This document shows positions 43,601 through 54,500 of a stretch of 64,000 nucleotides of DNA, in pieces. The DNA lies in assembly GCF_910592395.1 (NCBI RefSeq), contig NC_088325.1, forward strand, positions 8,436,109 to 8,500,108, given 5' to 3'. Position numbers and translations under genes: made by a program. Below the pieces are notes generated by a model, which worked only from the letters and a program-made list of their open reading frames with translations, had not been told where the DNA came from and searched no databases. Numbering within the stretch: the first letter of the stretch is position 1; every line of letters begins with the position of its first letter. Source of the stretch: Lineus longissimus (taxonomy: Eukaryota; Nemertea; Pilidiophora; Heteronemertea; Lineidae).

Positions 43601-44375
43601 CTGGCAGACGACCCTGACCCCGTGATCAAAAACCCGAGAATCCTTTCCTGCCTGTAACTCTGCCACCATTAGCCTCTTCGGGGATACGATTTTGGTAGTT
43701 CTGCGCATACGTCATTTATGCCCATACATGGTTATGTGATGCATTGTGGGATTTAGATTGGGGCAAGCAAGAGCCGTGTGCTTCGCTTGAACGTGTTTTG
43801 CAGTGTTAGTGAACAACAAAAATGATTTTATTCACCAGTTTCAACAACAAGCTTGCTAAACGTACCCTTAAGGCACGACTTAAGGCACGAAATAACTATT
43901 TTATAAGTTTCTCGTGCGTTTCATGCGGTTTTTAAAGCATTTTGTCACCAATACAAAAACACCTCTCAAATCACTCGCACTCGATCAAATCGCCGAGTAT
44001 CTTCATGCAACATGTTGTGTACTGCGCCAAGCAATGAACCTAAACTTATTACACACTTAAAATACATTTTTTTCACGCGATATAATCAACAATTGTAGGT
44101 TAATTCGTTAAGACTTGGCCAAGATCGTCGAAATACTGATGAATAAGTACGCGCCCTGTGATTATTAGTCAAAACGGTCGCCATTTTGAAATCTGCCGTT
44201 TTGTAGTCAATCGATGCGCCTGTTATATGGAGCAGTTCTGTTCGCGCAATTTTTGTCGAAATTATCTGGTCCGATGCAATTTCATGCACTAAAATACAGG
44301 GCCGAGTTGTTAGAAACCGTGTTATTCTAACGTACCGTTGTTAATAACGAGTCGTCAAATTCTCAAACATACCGT
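43601..44375. other. Intergenic, nothing recognised
   Basis: No supported exon or repeat. Confidence 0.4.
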
Positions 44376-44517
44376 TGTCCAAGGAACCGTTAATGTTCAG
44401 TTGCTAAAAGCATGTTTAGGACAACCGTTTGGCGACACAATATTAACAAAGTTTAACACATGGCCTTCCCAAATTGCATTGCAAATGACATCACTCCCCC
44501 CCCAGAAAAAAAACAAA

Positions 44518-44823
44518 ATGGCATGCAGACAAAAAGAAAATGAAAGACACCACAAAAAAGAAAGGGCCCAATTGCAGAGGCAAGGAAATTGCTATCCTGG
44601 TTGTACACAGTCAATTCAATGACCTTACCACCAACGAGAAAAAGAAGGAGGCCTGGCTTGAAATCACAAAAGAACAAGTACAACAGAAATATAGACAGCT
44701 AAAGAGCAAAGTAAATGCAGCGGGCTGCTAATAAGAGGCGGATGACACAGACGGGAGGCGGACCAGCAGAGCCAGTGTCAGTGGACGAGATGTCCAGTAT
44801 CATTCGTCAAACTTATGAAGGAA
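44518..44823 (+). pseudogene. Harbinger Myb/SANT-like DNA-binding protein, remnant
   Basis: KGPNCRGKEIAILVVHSQF and EAWLEITKEQVQQKYRQLKSKV form the N- and C-terminal parts of the trihelix/Myb-like domain of Harbinger accessory proteins; the middle is deleted. After a frame change near 44728 the text continues NKRRMTQTGGGPAEP, the usual TGGGP segment that follows this domain, to EGNPGWG and a stop. Confidence 0.7.
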
Positions 44824-45609
44824 ATCCCGGTTGGGGCTGACTTTGTAGAGTGGAGTCAAACAGCAGACCAGCAAAGACACCACCAGCACCATCAGCACAG
44901 CCACAAAGAGCGCGCATTTCATCCAGTTCCAGTCAAATACAGTTCCTTTCTGGATATTTTGAATGATGCAGAACCATCTACAAGTAATGGTAAGCTGACT
45001 CACACCAATGAACTAAATAGCATGAATGATGAATGAAAATGTCGTCTGCTTTGTAGAACCAAAATGGAAGCCATGTTTGTTGGCTCATGACCCCCTCCAA
45101 ACATGCAGTTTTTTGACACATGACATTTTCTATGGCAAAGCAACAGAATAAATTATTCAGTGCAACAGAACATGGTATGATGTCCACTTATGTTAACAAT
45201 TTACCTTTTAAGTATGACAACTAAAGAAAATCACATTTGCGAGTAGAAACTCGAGGGTCATTGAAGTCAGCATTGCATTCAGTAGTCAACTCAAAAATTC
45301 GCCTATAATCTATGGGATGCCAATAATGAGGTAATCATTAAATTAACGAAGAGAAACAATTATTATTACTATCAATATATTCACAATTTCAATGATGGAC
45401 ACATTTGTTTGAAAATTATAAAAAAACATCGCAGTATATTTAACCATTTCTTTCAGGATAAAAAGACTTATCTAATAAATACATGGCTATACATGTATAT
45501 GATATATATGTGTACATGGTGAATAGGCCCCATATTTCTCTGCGTTAGTTCCTAGCTCTTTTTTTCTGCAGTGAATCTCCACGTCCTTTAGGGTCACTAC
45601 TACTAGGCT

Positions 45610-45650
45610 AATTTCTCCAAAGTGTCATTGCCCCCCCCCCCCCCCGACCA
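45610..45650. repeat. Poly-C tract
   Basis: A run of about 17 C at 45630-45647. Confidence 0.85.
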
Positions 45651-45699
45651 AAAAGTTAGCTACGCTCCTGAGCACAAATGAGCATCAGCCCCTATTTAA

Positions 45700-46010
45700 G
45701 AAAAGTTTTCTTACATATCTGTCAACCATTGATGAAGAGATGCAGAGATTTTGCCCTGCAGCTGTGAATGGGGAAGGTGACCCAGGCTGGGAAGAGCCAT
45801 CAGCCAAGGCCCTGATGTCTGAGAGGAAGCCACCCACCAAAACAAGTGACAAGACGAAGATGCACAGTGAACTGAACTGTGGTCACAACACTACCTGATT
45901 CGAGAAGACACAGAGAACATTTTGTTAAAACGTCAGCTACTGGCCCTGAAGTTGAAGACACTGAAGATGAAAATTGCTAGAGACAGTGATCGAAATATGT
46001 ATGTGCGTAT
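45700..46010 (+). pseudogene. Harbinger Myb-like protein C-terminal remnant
   Basis: Plus-strand text STIDEEMQRFCPAAVNGEGD and, in another frame, LLREDTENILLKRQLLALKL resembles the helical Leu/Lys-rich C-terminal part of Myb-like Harbinger proteins. It is followed by TAG-rich sequence and an AATAAA at about 46134-46139. It is separated from the Myb-like domain by about 0.9 kb of non-coding sequence. Confidence 0.5.
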
Positions 46011-46264
46011 AGTTAATGTTTAAATTCTAATGGAGAACAGAGAGAACATTTATGGCATTGATAGTGAAGAGTAGATAGTAATGACTGAAGGATACTTTGA
46101 GTTGTAAATAGTTATGTGAACATTGTTGAATGAAATAAAATAACACTCTTTCTTATTTTTCATCAGTATTTCCATGTTTTTTACCTGTGTTAGGAATAAG
46201 AAACAAGATTGATAGAAACGTGTGAGTTGGCATATTAGAGTAAGCGTAATAACTTTTGAATTTA

Positions 46265-47553
46265 TCTTATATCTCGCGACCTCGTCCTGGTGTCTGTGGA
46301 CGTAAAATGGTGGTTAGCAAATAGGCTTGGCATGGATACCCGGAGTCTCCAAGAAGGTAACCTTCACCAATACCTTCATACCTCCCAGAGATTCTCCAAT
46401 TTGACTTTGTTGAAATATGAATGAATCGTTGGTGGCACCGCGCCATTTGACAACGATATTGGTCAGCAGGCCTGAAAAATCAAAGCAAGACGTTACTTAA
46501 ATATTTCTTAAAATAAGATTCATCTTCAATCATGATCCCATTGCAAAGGGAAAGACATAACAAATCATCTTCATCATTGTTATTTTGCACAGACCAATTA
46601 CAAATACAATTAAAAAAACTTTATTAAACCCTATATCTTACTGGGAAAGTTACATAGGTATACAAAGATATATGTATTATCTTAGAGAATACCAAGTCTG
46701 GTTGCTCTAAGATATAATAAGTAAAGTTTGGCAAATTATGACTATGAATGATCATTGATTATGGCTTATGATAAACAGTCATAAACTGAAAGGCTACTTT
46801 CCAAATTTATTACCCCTCAACTTAAAACAAATATTACAATAACTGAAAATACCATTCCATTTACCAGACATAAGAATAAATATCGTTCAGACCAACAAAA
46901 TGCATTTTGTGAATGAGCCTGCACGAATTATTTTTTCTTATCCTGCACTCCATATAAACTGCAGACAAGTCAACGTTGACCTTGCAGACGAAACAAACAT
47001 GGAGCGGGCTAAAAAGACTGAAGTTGAAGTTGGCAGATTTTTGTTTCTAATCGTGCAATTTGAAGCATGCTCCATCAGCTATTAGATCTGATGAACACTG
47101 ATATGCTTTCATCATGATACATAAGTATATCACAAGTATTTATACTGACACTGATGGTCACAAATCCCTTGGACATTGAGGCTGTGGTACTGAGCACGGT
47201 TTACAAATGCTGAATCGTTTCTTGGGCGTTCATTGCCTTCATTGTCATAGCGTGCATATCCTTCGAAATCGAAATCGAAATATTTCCAATATATCATGCT
47301 CTGGTTATTCATCTAAAGGGTCAGACTTTCTCCTAAACACTCTGTGGCGTTGTTGATTTGGAAATCTCTGCACCGGATTTTCCATCAATATCATGCGTGC
47401 GACCAATTTGTGTTTATCTTCTGCTTGGATGAGTGATAACGGCTGTCTAACGTAGCTCCTTTGAGTCGTTAAATATGACGGTACGTTTGGGCAAAAATAA
47501 CATACTGTCATAATAAAAATCATTCTAGGAACTGAATGTAACGGTTCGTTCAA
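46265..47553 (-). pseudogene. Harbinger transposase (DDE_Tnp_4-like), internally deleted
   Basis: Segments in order on the minus strand: RHRVFRRKSDPLDE (N-terminus, 47330-47300 region), then FVNRAQYHSLNVQGICDHQ (near 47160-47220), then IVVKWRGATNDSFIFQQS (near 46400-46460), and after a frame change GEGYLLGDSGYPCQAYLLTT (near 46320-46375). These match the conserved blocks of Harbinger nucleases: the YHS.N.Q.VCD block, W.G..HDS and GD.GYP. The region with the first catalytic Asp is deleted and about 0.7 kb of unrelated sequence separates two blocks. Non-functional. Confidence 0.8.
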
Positions 47554-48402
47554 TCTGACGACATGTTACATGGTTAACGGCTTGATAATGGCCTTTTTAA
47601 CAACACAGCCAAGGGTTTTTGAAAAAATATGTTTGAAATACCTAAACATATTGATGGATTTGATATCAGAGTTTTAGTGAAAACCATTTGAGATTAACAA
47701 TTTATGAGGCTTTCAAAAAGTGCTGTTTCTCGAGTTCCGTACCTGAATTCAATGCGTAAACCCTTACACTCCAAAAATTAAATGGTGAAAACTAACTATT
47801 AATAGTTAAATGGTAACTACTTTGGGGCTTAGTATTGCACCGACTGATAAGTGGTTAGTTTAACTATTTCAAAATAGTTAATAAAATAACTACCATAAGT
47901 AGTTGATTTTTAACCATTTTATAGTTTCAATTTTAACCATTTTGATAGTGATCCTTACTACTTTATCCATCCAGATTAACTATTATGTACTTGTGGCTCC
48001 CTTTTTGGCGGATGGGCTAGTTAGGGTCATAATGAGGAAATCCGGGCTGTAACTGCTACTGTTTCTCTCAAGCCGACACCTGTTCGTCTACTTGAGATCG
48101 GCAGCAAGGAGGCCCGGATTTCCTCATTATGAGGGGTCCAAAATAACCAGTATTTTGGACAGTGTGAGAACAATGAGTGATAGAACTAATGTCCAAAGAG
48201 CCTTTTGAAAGTGCATTTGCTACATATTGCCAGGGTCACAGATCCCATCATTGGGTTGTAGTTCTTACAGGAGATAGCGTCCTACAACTAATTCTCAAAG
48301 AGATCAAGACTTATTGTACGGCGTTATCCTCTTTAAGCTAGGGTACACAACCATGTTGTCACTAAAAGAATTACCTTTTAATGAAAAACAAACACTAAAC
48401 GC

Positions 48403-49120
48403 ATTTAGTCTGATTACATCTACATGTATTTACAACAGAAATTTGTCATTAACTATAGTTTTCAACTCATTACATTCAAATTTGTGACTGGCATTTAAAG
48501 TAGAAATCTATAAATGACAATTAAGTTAACAATTCATTTCACATTCATTCAATTTGAAAGCAGTAAAACGTTTTCAGGACAATAACCCCTTGATACATTG
48601 CCCCCTATACAGTAATCCCAAGATATCCTCACACTATAAATGGCCAGACCTTTGCAAATATCATAGGATCTTCCTCTTTATACTCTAGCATATTTAGTCT
48701 GATTAACATCTACATGTATTTACAACAGAAATTTATCACTAGCTATAGTTTTCAATTCATACATTCAAATTGAATCTAAAGTAGAAATCAGCAGATTTAG
48801 TCTGATTACATCTACATGTATTTGCAACATAAATTTATCATTAACTATAGTTTTCAATTCATGACATTCAAATTGCATCTAAGCAGAAATCTATCAATTA
48901 AGTTAACAATTCATTACTCACATTCATTCAATTTGAAAACAGTAAAACTGTTTCAGGAGAATAACCCCTTGATACATTGCCCCTATACAGTAATCCCAAG
49001 ATACATGTATCCTCACACTATAAATGCCCAGACCTTTGCAAATATCAAAGGATCTTCCTCTTTATACTCTAGCAGATTTAGTCTGATTAACATCTACATG
49101 TATTTACAACAGAAATTCAT
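48403..49120. repeat. Tandem repeat, ~285-bp units
   Basis: Units start at ATTTAGTCTGATTA: 48403 (289 bp), 48692 (102 bp, internally deleted), 48794 (281 bp) and a partial unit at 49075. Each full unit contains CTACATGTATTT, AACCCCTTGATACATTGCC and TTCCTCTTTATACTCTAGCA. Confidence 0.85.
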
Positions 49121-49139
49121 CAGAGATCACCAAAGTCCT

Positions 49140-50545
49140 CAATGAATTGCCACACAATAATGCAGTCCAGTAGGATATTCTAAGTCAGGAACATACAAAG
49201 CCTAAAAAACAGGCCTCAATGGCCTTCAGCAGTGTCGGATATTCTAAAGCGTTCACCTCAATGATAAGAAATGCCTGAGTTGGAGAGGTTCTATCACCAA
49301 GAGCCAACATTAAGGCTGCACAGTTACACTCATGAGAATGTCACACAGTCAGTAGGATATTCTATGTCAAGAACATACAAAGCCTAAAACAGGCCTCAAT
49401 GGCTTTCAGCAGTGTCGGATATTCTAAAGCGTTCACCTCAATGATAAGAAATGCCTGAGTTGGAGAGGTTCTATCACCAAGAGCAAACATTAATGCAAGT
49501 ATCAATTCGTTTCTTGTACCCCCCCTCCTCAAGGGTAGTTAAGCTATCACCACTAATCTTTGCTGATGCTTGAGTAGTATTTATTTTTCCTTTAGTGAAA
49601 ATTTGGCGAAGCTGAAAAGAATAAGAATGCTAATGTGTCGATGTCTTGTTGATCATACAGCCTTACCCAGTAAAATTAGTCCGGTTACTTTATATGATGG
49701 TGATAACTGATATATTGTTGATGGTGATGTCTTGACGAAAGAAAAAGTAGCATTGGTGAAAAAAGGGTGATGCTTGAGTCTTAAGATGTCGTTATAGGGT
49801 GATAAGGTGTCGTACCCTTGAGGAGGGTGGGTACAAGACACGAATTGATACTTGCATAAGGCTGCACAGTTACACTCATGAGAATGTCACACAATAAGGC
49901 AGTCAGTAGGATATTCTATGTCAAGAACATACAAAGCCTAAAAAACAGGCCTCAATGGCCTTCAGCAGTGTCAGATATTCTAAAGCGTTCACCTCAATGA
50001 TAAGAAATGCCTGAGTTGGAGAGGTTCTATCACCAAGAGCCAACATTAAGGCTGCACAGTTACACTCATGAGAATGTCACACAATAAGGCAGTCAGTAGG
50101 ATAATTTATGTCAAGAACATACAAAGCCTAAAATAGGCCTCAATGGCCTTCAGCAGTGTCAGATATTCTAAAGCGTTCACCTCAATGATAAGAAATGCCT
50201 GAGTTGGAGAGGTTCTATCACCAAAAGCCAACATTAAGGTTGCACAGTTACACTCATGAGAATGTCACACAGTCAGTAGGATATTCTATGTCAAGAACAT
50301 ACAAAGCCTAAAACAGGCCTCAATGGCTTTCAGCAGTGTCGGATATTCTAAAGCGTTCACCTCAATGATAAGAAATGCCTGAGTTGGAAAGGTTCTTTCA
50401 CCAAGAGCCAACATTAAGGTTGCACAGTTACAATCATGAGAATGCCAATGTCCTCAATGAATTGTCACACAATAACGCAGTCAGTAGGGTATTCTATGTC
50501 AAGAATATACAAAGCCTAAAACAGGCCTCAATGGCCTTCAGCAGT
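49140..50545. repeat. Satellite array of degenerate copies of the exon at 51194-51532
   Basis: Five units plus a partial one, spaced 180-191 bp (ATGCCTGAGTTGG at 49271, 49451, 50007, 50195, 50375). Each unit matches the coding exon around 51290-51500: reverse-complemented it still reads LGDRTSPTQAFLIIE.NALEYP, then breaks by a frameshift shared by the units before LDIEYP. The array therefore arose by amplifying one already mutated copy of the exon. It lies directly 3' of the source exon on the coding strand. A MITE (49494-49855) interrupts it. Confidence 0.85.
49494..49855. mobile_element. 362-bp MITE with TAA duplication
   Basis: Ends TGCAAGTATCAATTCGT and ACGAATTGATACTTGCA are perfect complements. 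The arms extend to about 44 bases (TTGTACCC..CTCCTCAAGGGTA). TAA is duplicated at 49491-49493 and 49856-49858. TWA duplications fit the PIF/Harbinger superfamily. It interrupts one satellite unit, so it is younger than the array. Confidence 0.85.
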
Positions 50546-50714
50546 TTAGCAACTTCTAGCTCAAATAGAAATGAAACGTGCCACCTATCAGTGTTTATTG
50601 AATTTTGATCTGTGTCACCTCTGTGACCTTGAAAAGTAGGTCAAATCAAAAACCAGGAGGATATATGAATAAATTTCCAATGGATATTGATTACTAGGAG
50701 GGGACTGGTGGGTA

Positions 50715-51147
50715 TTTTTCCAAATTTGTAGACCCAGATTTTCAGGCATGAGTGAGCTCGGGAAAGTTGCAAAATTCAAAATAAAACTGGTTTGCGCAAA
50801 GTAGCAGCTGGAATTAAAATCGAATTGAAGGTCATGGGAAAGGACAGTGAGCAACCATCTTGTTTTCCACAAAATAACGTGGTTAAATCATCATTAACAC
50901 TTTGGCTGAATTAACTTTGAAAGGAAGGAACTGTTGTCATGGGTTAAGGATTGGAATTGACATGGTGCTAAAGAGTTAATGCTGTAACCTGGCAGTTTTG
51001 TGGAAAACAAGATGGATGCCCTTTGTCACATCCAATGACCTTTGAGTCGATTTTAAGCCCACTTATACTTCCACATTTATCTTGGATTGCACAGTTTGCC
51101 CCAGCTCACTCATACGTGAAAACCTGGGTCTATAAATTTGGACTAAT
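50715..51147. mobile_element. Foldback MITE, about 170-bp arms
   Basis: CCAAATTTGTAGACCCAG (50720) pairs with CTGGGTCTATAAATTTGG (51124). The central ATCTTGTTTTCCACAAAA (about 50856) pairs with TTTTGTGGAAAACAAGAT (50996). It lies between the satellite and the coding exon. No coding capacity. Confidence 0.75.
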
Positions 51148-51193
51148 ATCCACCAATCACCTACCTTCCAACATCCACAGAAAACTTACTCAG

Positions 51194-51532
51194 CTAGTGT
51201 GACACCACGGGTGCTTTGGCAAGGAAAAAGCTCCTCAAACTGGTCACATTCTTACTCAGCGATACATGTCCCTTCTTGGATCTTACATCGAACACAAGCT
51301 CTTGAATGAATTGCCACACAATAATGCAGTTAGCAGGATATTCAATGTCAAGAACATAGAACGCCTTGAAACAGGCATCAACGGCCTTCAGCAGTGTTGG
51401 ATATTCTAAAGCGTTCTTCTCAATTATAAGAAATGCCTGCGTTGGAGAGGTTCTATCCCCAAGAGCCAACACGAAGGGCTGCACAGCTCCACTTGGGAGG
51501 TCCTGAAGGAATGAGGGGATATTTGTTGTCAC
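51194..51532 (-). CDS. Second protein, terminal exon (source of the satellite)
   Basis: 113 codons including stop after a TCTTGCAG acceptor, phase 0. The core LGDRTSPTQAFLIIEKNALE and CFKAFYVLDIEYPANCIIVW is the part copied, in decayed form, in the array at 49140-50545. This copy has no stop or frameshift. Confidence 0.75.
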   Translation of the reverse strand: MTTNIPSFLQDLPSGAVQPFVLALGDRTSPTQAFLIIEKNALEYPTLLKAVDACFKAFYVLDIEYPANCIIVWQFIQELVFDVRSKKGHVSLSKNVTSLRSFFLAKAPVVSH

Positions 51533-54500
51533 CTGCAAGACAAATCAATTTCTATCAGACAATTAAGCTAATGTAATATACATGTAAGCAAAGACCCCTC
51601 TAGACTACCAATTCCACCAGTAGACTTTTTACCTAAATAGAAAGTGTTTGTCACATTTCAAACTTACCTTGCTTGATTGTACTGGGACCTGCTCACGTTG
51701 TTTGGAGGAAGAGGGCTGGGTATCTAAAAGTGATAGTGATCTAGTTGGTGGTGACGTGTTTTTGATACATGTAATCATACTGGTATCCCACACAGGAAGA
51801 ACATCACCAACTGTCATCTCAATCTCATTGTTATCAATGGTCGATGAACTGCTGCTATTAATAACGTCTAAATTCTGAAAATAAAAAGAAGATTTTTATT
51901 ATTATTTGCGAAGTCAGGTGTTCCTTCACTGCATACTTAATAGTGAGTAGATATAAACCTAGCGTAGTCAAAACTTTAATACTAATCCTGGTGTACATGT
52001 TGATGCATTGTGTAGAACATGTACTTACAAAGTAGAATGAAATGTGCTTTTCAAAATACTTCTTTCTCATCTGCTTCACATATTAAAATTGTATACATAC
52101 CAGTTTTAGCGGTGTCTAGGAATGATATAATGGTAGTTGTCATCGACATAAGATTTGATAGCATGGAAGGGATGGTAATCGAGGAGATTTCGAACTGATA
52201 GGCATTCGACATGTGAAGGGTCTGAACATTCAATTGCATATGCGTGAAAATGGTCATCGAACCACAAGGTTTGCCAACATTGGACACAGACATAGACCAA
52301 TTCATCACTGACAACAACATTGTCTATCTTTCCATACTGTATATTTCCATCTTGATCTATCTCTAAGGCTACCATCATCCCTGGTCGATATTTCACACCG
52401 TATGAAGTTGCAGATGATGCAGAGAATACATCAACCTGCAGAGGAACTCCGATTTCCTCAACTATTACCTGTTGGTAGTGAGCGAAGTCAGCCAATGGTG
52501 CCAGCGAGACTTTCCCACATTCAACTGGTTTCAGTTTCAGCAGTTGGTTGTTTAGCAACAGGTCAGACAGTGTCATCTGATGTCGACGGGCCATTGTCTT
52601 TGGAATGTTCTTGAAGTTACGCGTGATCTGAGCAATTTGTTTGAAAAATCCATGTTTTCCCTCAAACCTTATGCTAGAAAAGTTGATAAGGGGGCCAAGT
52701 GCTCTCATTGCTGATGGATAATGGACCATGTGGTGGTGTTTTGGAAGAAGATGTCGTTCCGGGAACAGTGTAAGAAATTGCTGATGATGTTCATCTATCA
52801 ATCGGGCAAGGAAGTCGGTTTCATCCAAGCTGACACTTGGTGCAAAAATCACATCCATACAGGCTAGCAGCATCTTGATCAGTAGTAAGTTCTCGTTGTC
52901 TGCAGGGACCCGGTCGCAAACGAGGATAGGGAAGTATCTCACCAGGAAATATGACTGAATGGCTTTCTGGCCTGTTGCAGAAAGAGGTCTGTTAAGAGAT
53001 GCCTCTGTCACAATACACGGTTTATTCGTGAACTCTGTGTGGCCGTAGTCGAAGCTGGTAAGGCGAATGTTAAACTCATCGAGTGTGATCAGTTCCTGGT
53101 TGATCAACGCTTGCAGAGTCAATTTTACTTCTATGAGGCACACACCCTCCAACAGGTCATGCATTATATCAAATGCATAGTTGTCGATTACGTGGAACGA
53201 CTTGAGCCGATTCAGAATGGAATCCCTCTTCACACCAGTCAAGGAAACATCATCAACTTGCAAGTCCTCTTCATACGTTTCTTTAGTCCTGAGCAGGGAT
53301 ACATCTTCTGTTGTAGCAGACTGGGCATCTTCCCTTGCGATGGAACATGTTCTGCAGGGATGGTTTGCAGAAAAACTCTCTACAAAGCCAAGCAAACTAT
53401 GCAAACCAAGGTTATCGCCAGTTGTCTGGCCAAGTATCACACGTATTCTGGCCTCACCTTCACTGGTAGCGATAGAAATTCCCTCCGACTCAAGTAGTTG
53501 GAGGTCGTGCACAATGGGCGATAGAATTGCGTCCATTCCATAATGCTTAATGTGCCTTGAAAGTACAGTGGCCAAAAGGAACTTACTTCCTAAGCAAGAC
53601 TGAAGTACTGGATGTAAATCCTTCAGGGAATAGTAGAACATTCCAAGTTTATGCGTGCCAGCCTTGGGGGACAGCGGGTTTGTTGTTTCCACTTCATCGA
53701 AATACAGCAAAATGTTTATAGAGTCTGGATCCTTCAGAACTGGATGCATCTTGTAGAACTCCCCATCTTGGAAGTCCTCCATAACACCATCGTCGTGCTC
53801 CCTAGTTCGGTATGCACGAATGTCTTCGAGCATGTCATCTTTCAGAACTTCTTTCAAGGTATCAGCGATGGGGACATACTCGAATGTGTCCAATTTCTGC
53901 TTCTGATGCACAATGCCAGTCTTTTTATGAGGTTGTGGGTCAAAAGATGTACCTAGCGGAATGCTTTCTGGAGGTATGTATGTGCCTGCATTTAAAAAAT
54001 ACTTGACCTGCAGCCAGTTGGTTTCCAATCCAGCAAATGGATGAAAGCAGTCGGTAAAATCCCGACAGAGGTCCGCCACTTCCTCATTCTTATTCTCATC
54101 ACCACCGAGATCATGGATAAGTTTCTTGGTACGTTCCAGCAGTGACTCAAGAATTTCAGAGAACATCTCTGTTGTGCACTCAAGAACAGTTTGGAGAGCT
54201 GCAGCGGGAACATTAGGCTTTGCTCTCAGTCTACTTATAAATTTTGATGATATGGCAAACAGGTCAAGTTGCTCTAGAATGGTTTCATTTGCATTTGGAA
54301 CTGTTTCATGTGTCCCCACTTCATCATCTACGTCCATGACATCATCCATGACCATGTCATCACGTGCTTCAACATTTGCATTACCAGTGCAGTCATCTTG
54401 GGATCCATTACCTCTGTCCTCATTCACAATGTGCGTCGCAATATGTCTTTTATATGGCCAAACACCACTAAATGTTCTCTGGCATCCATTTTGGGCACAC

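Larger units (their letters stand above)
44376..47545. mobile_element. Decayed PIF/Harbinger transposon
   Basis: This element has the two-protein layout of Harbinger elements: a Myb/SANT-like protein on the plus strand (44518-46010) and a DDE nuclease on the minus strand (46265-47553), convergent. Possible ends are AACCGTTAATGTTCAGTTG near 44388 and the complement of AACTGAATGTAACGGTT near 47530, an imperfect inverted repeat. Both proteins are broken, so it is inactive. Confidence 0.75.

Noticed and set aside
48403-50545. CRISPR-like array
   Set aside because: Units of 180-290 bp without alternating unique spacers, in an animal genome; they are ordinary tandem repeats.
53039-53543. Plus-strand frames of 120 and 152 codons
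   Set aside because: They are shadows of the intact 836-aa transposase on the minus strand, which has far better coding evidence.
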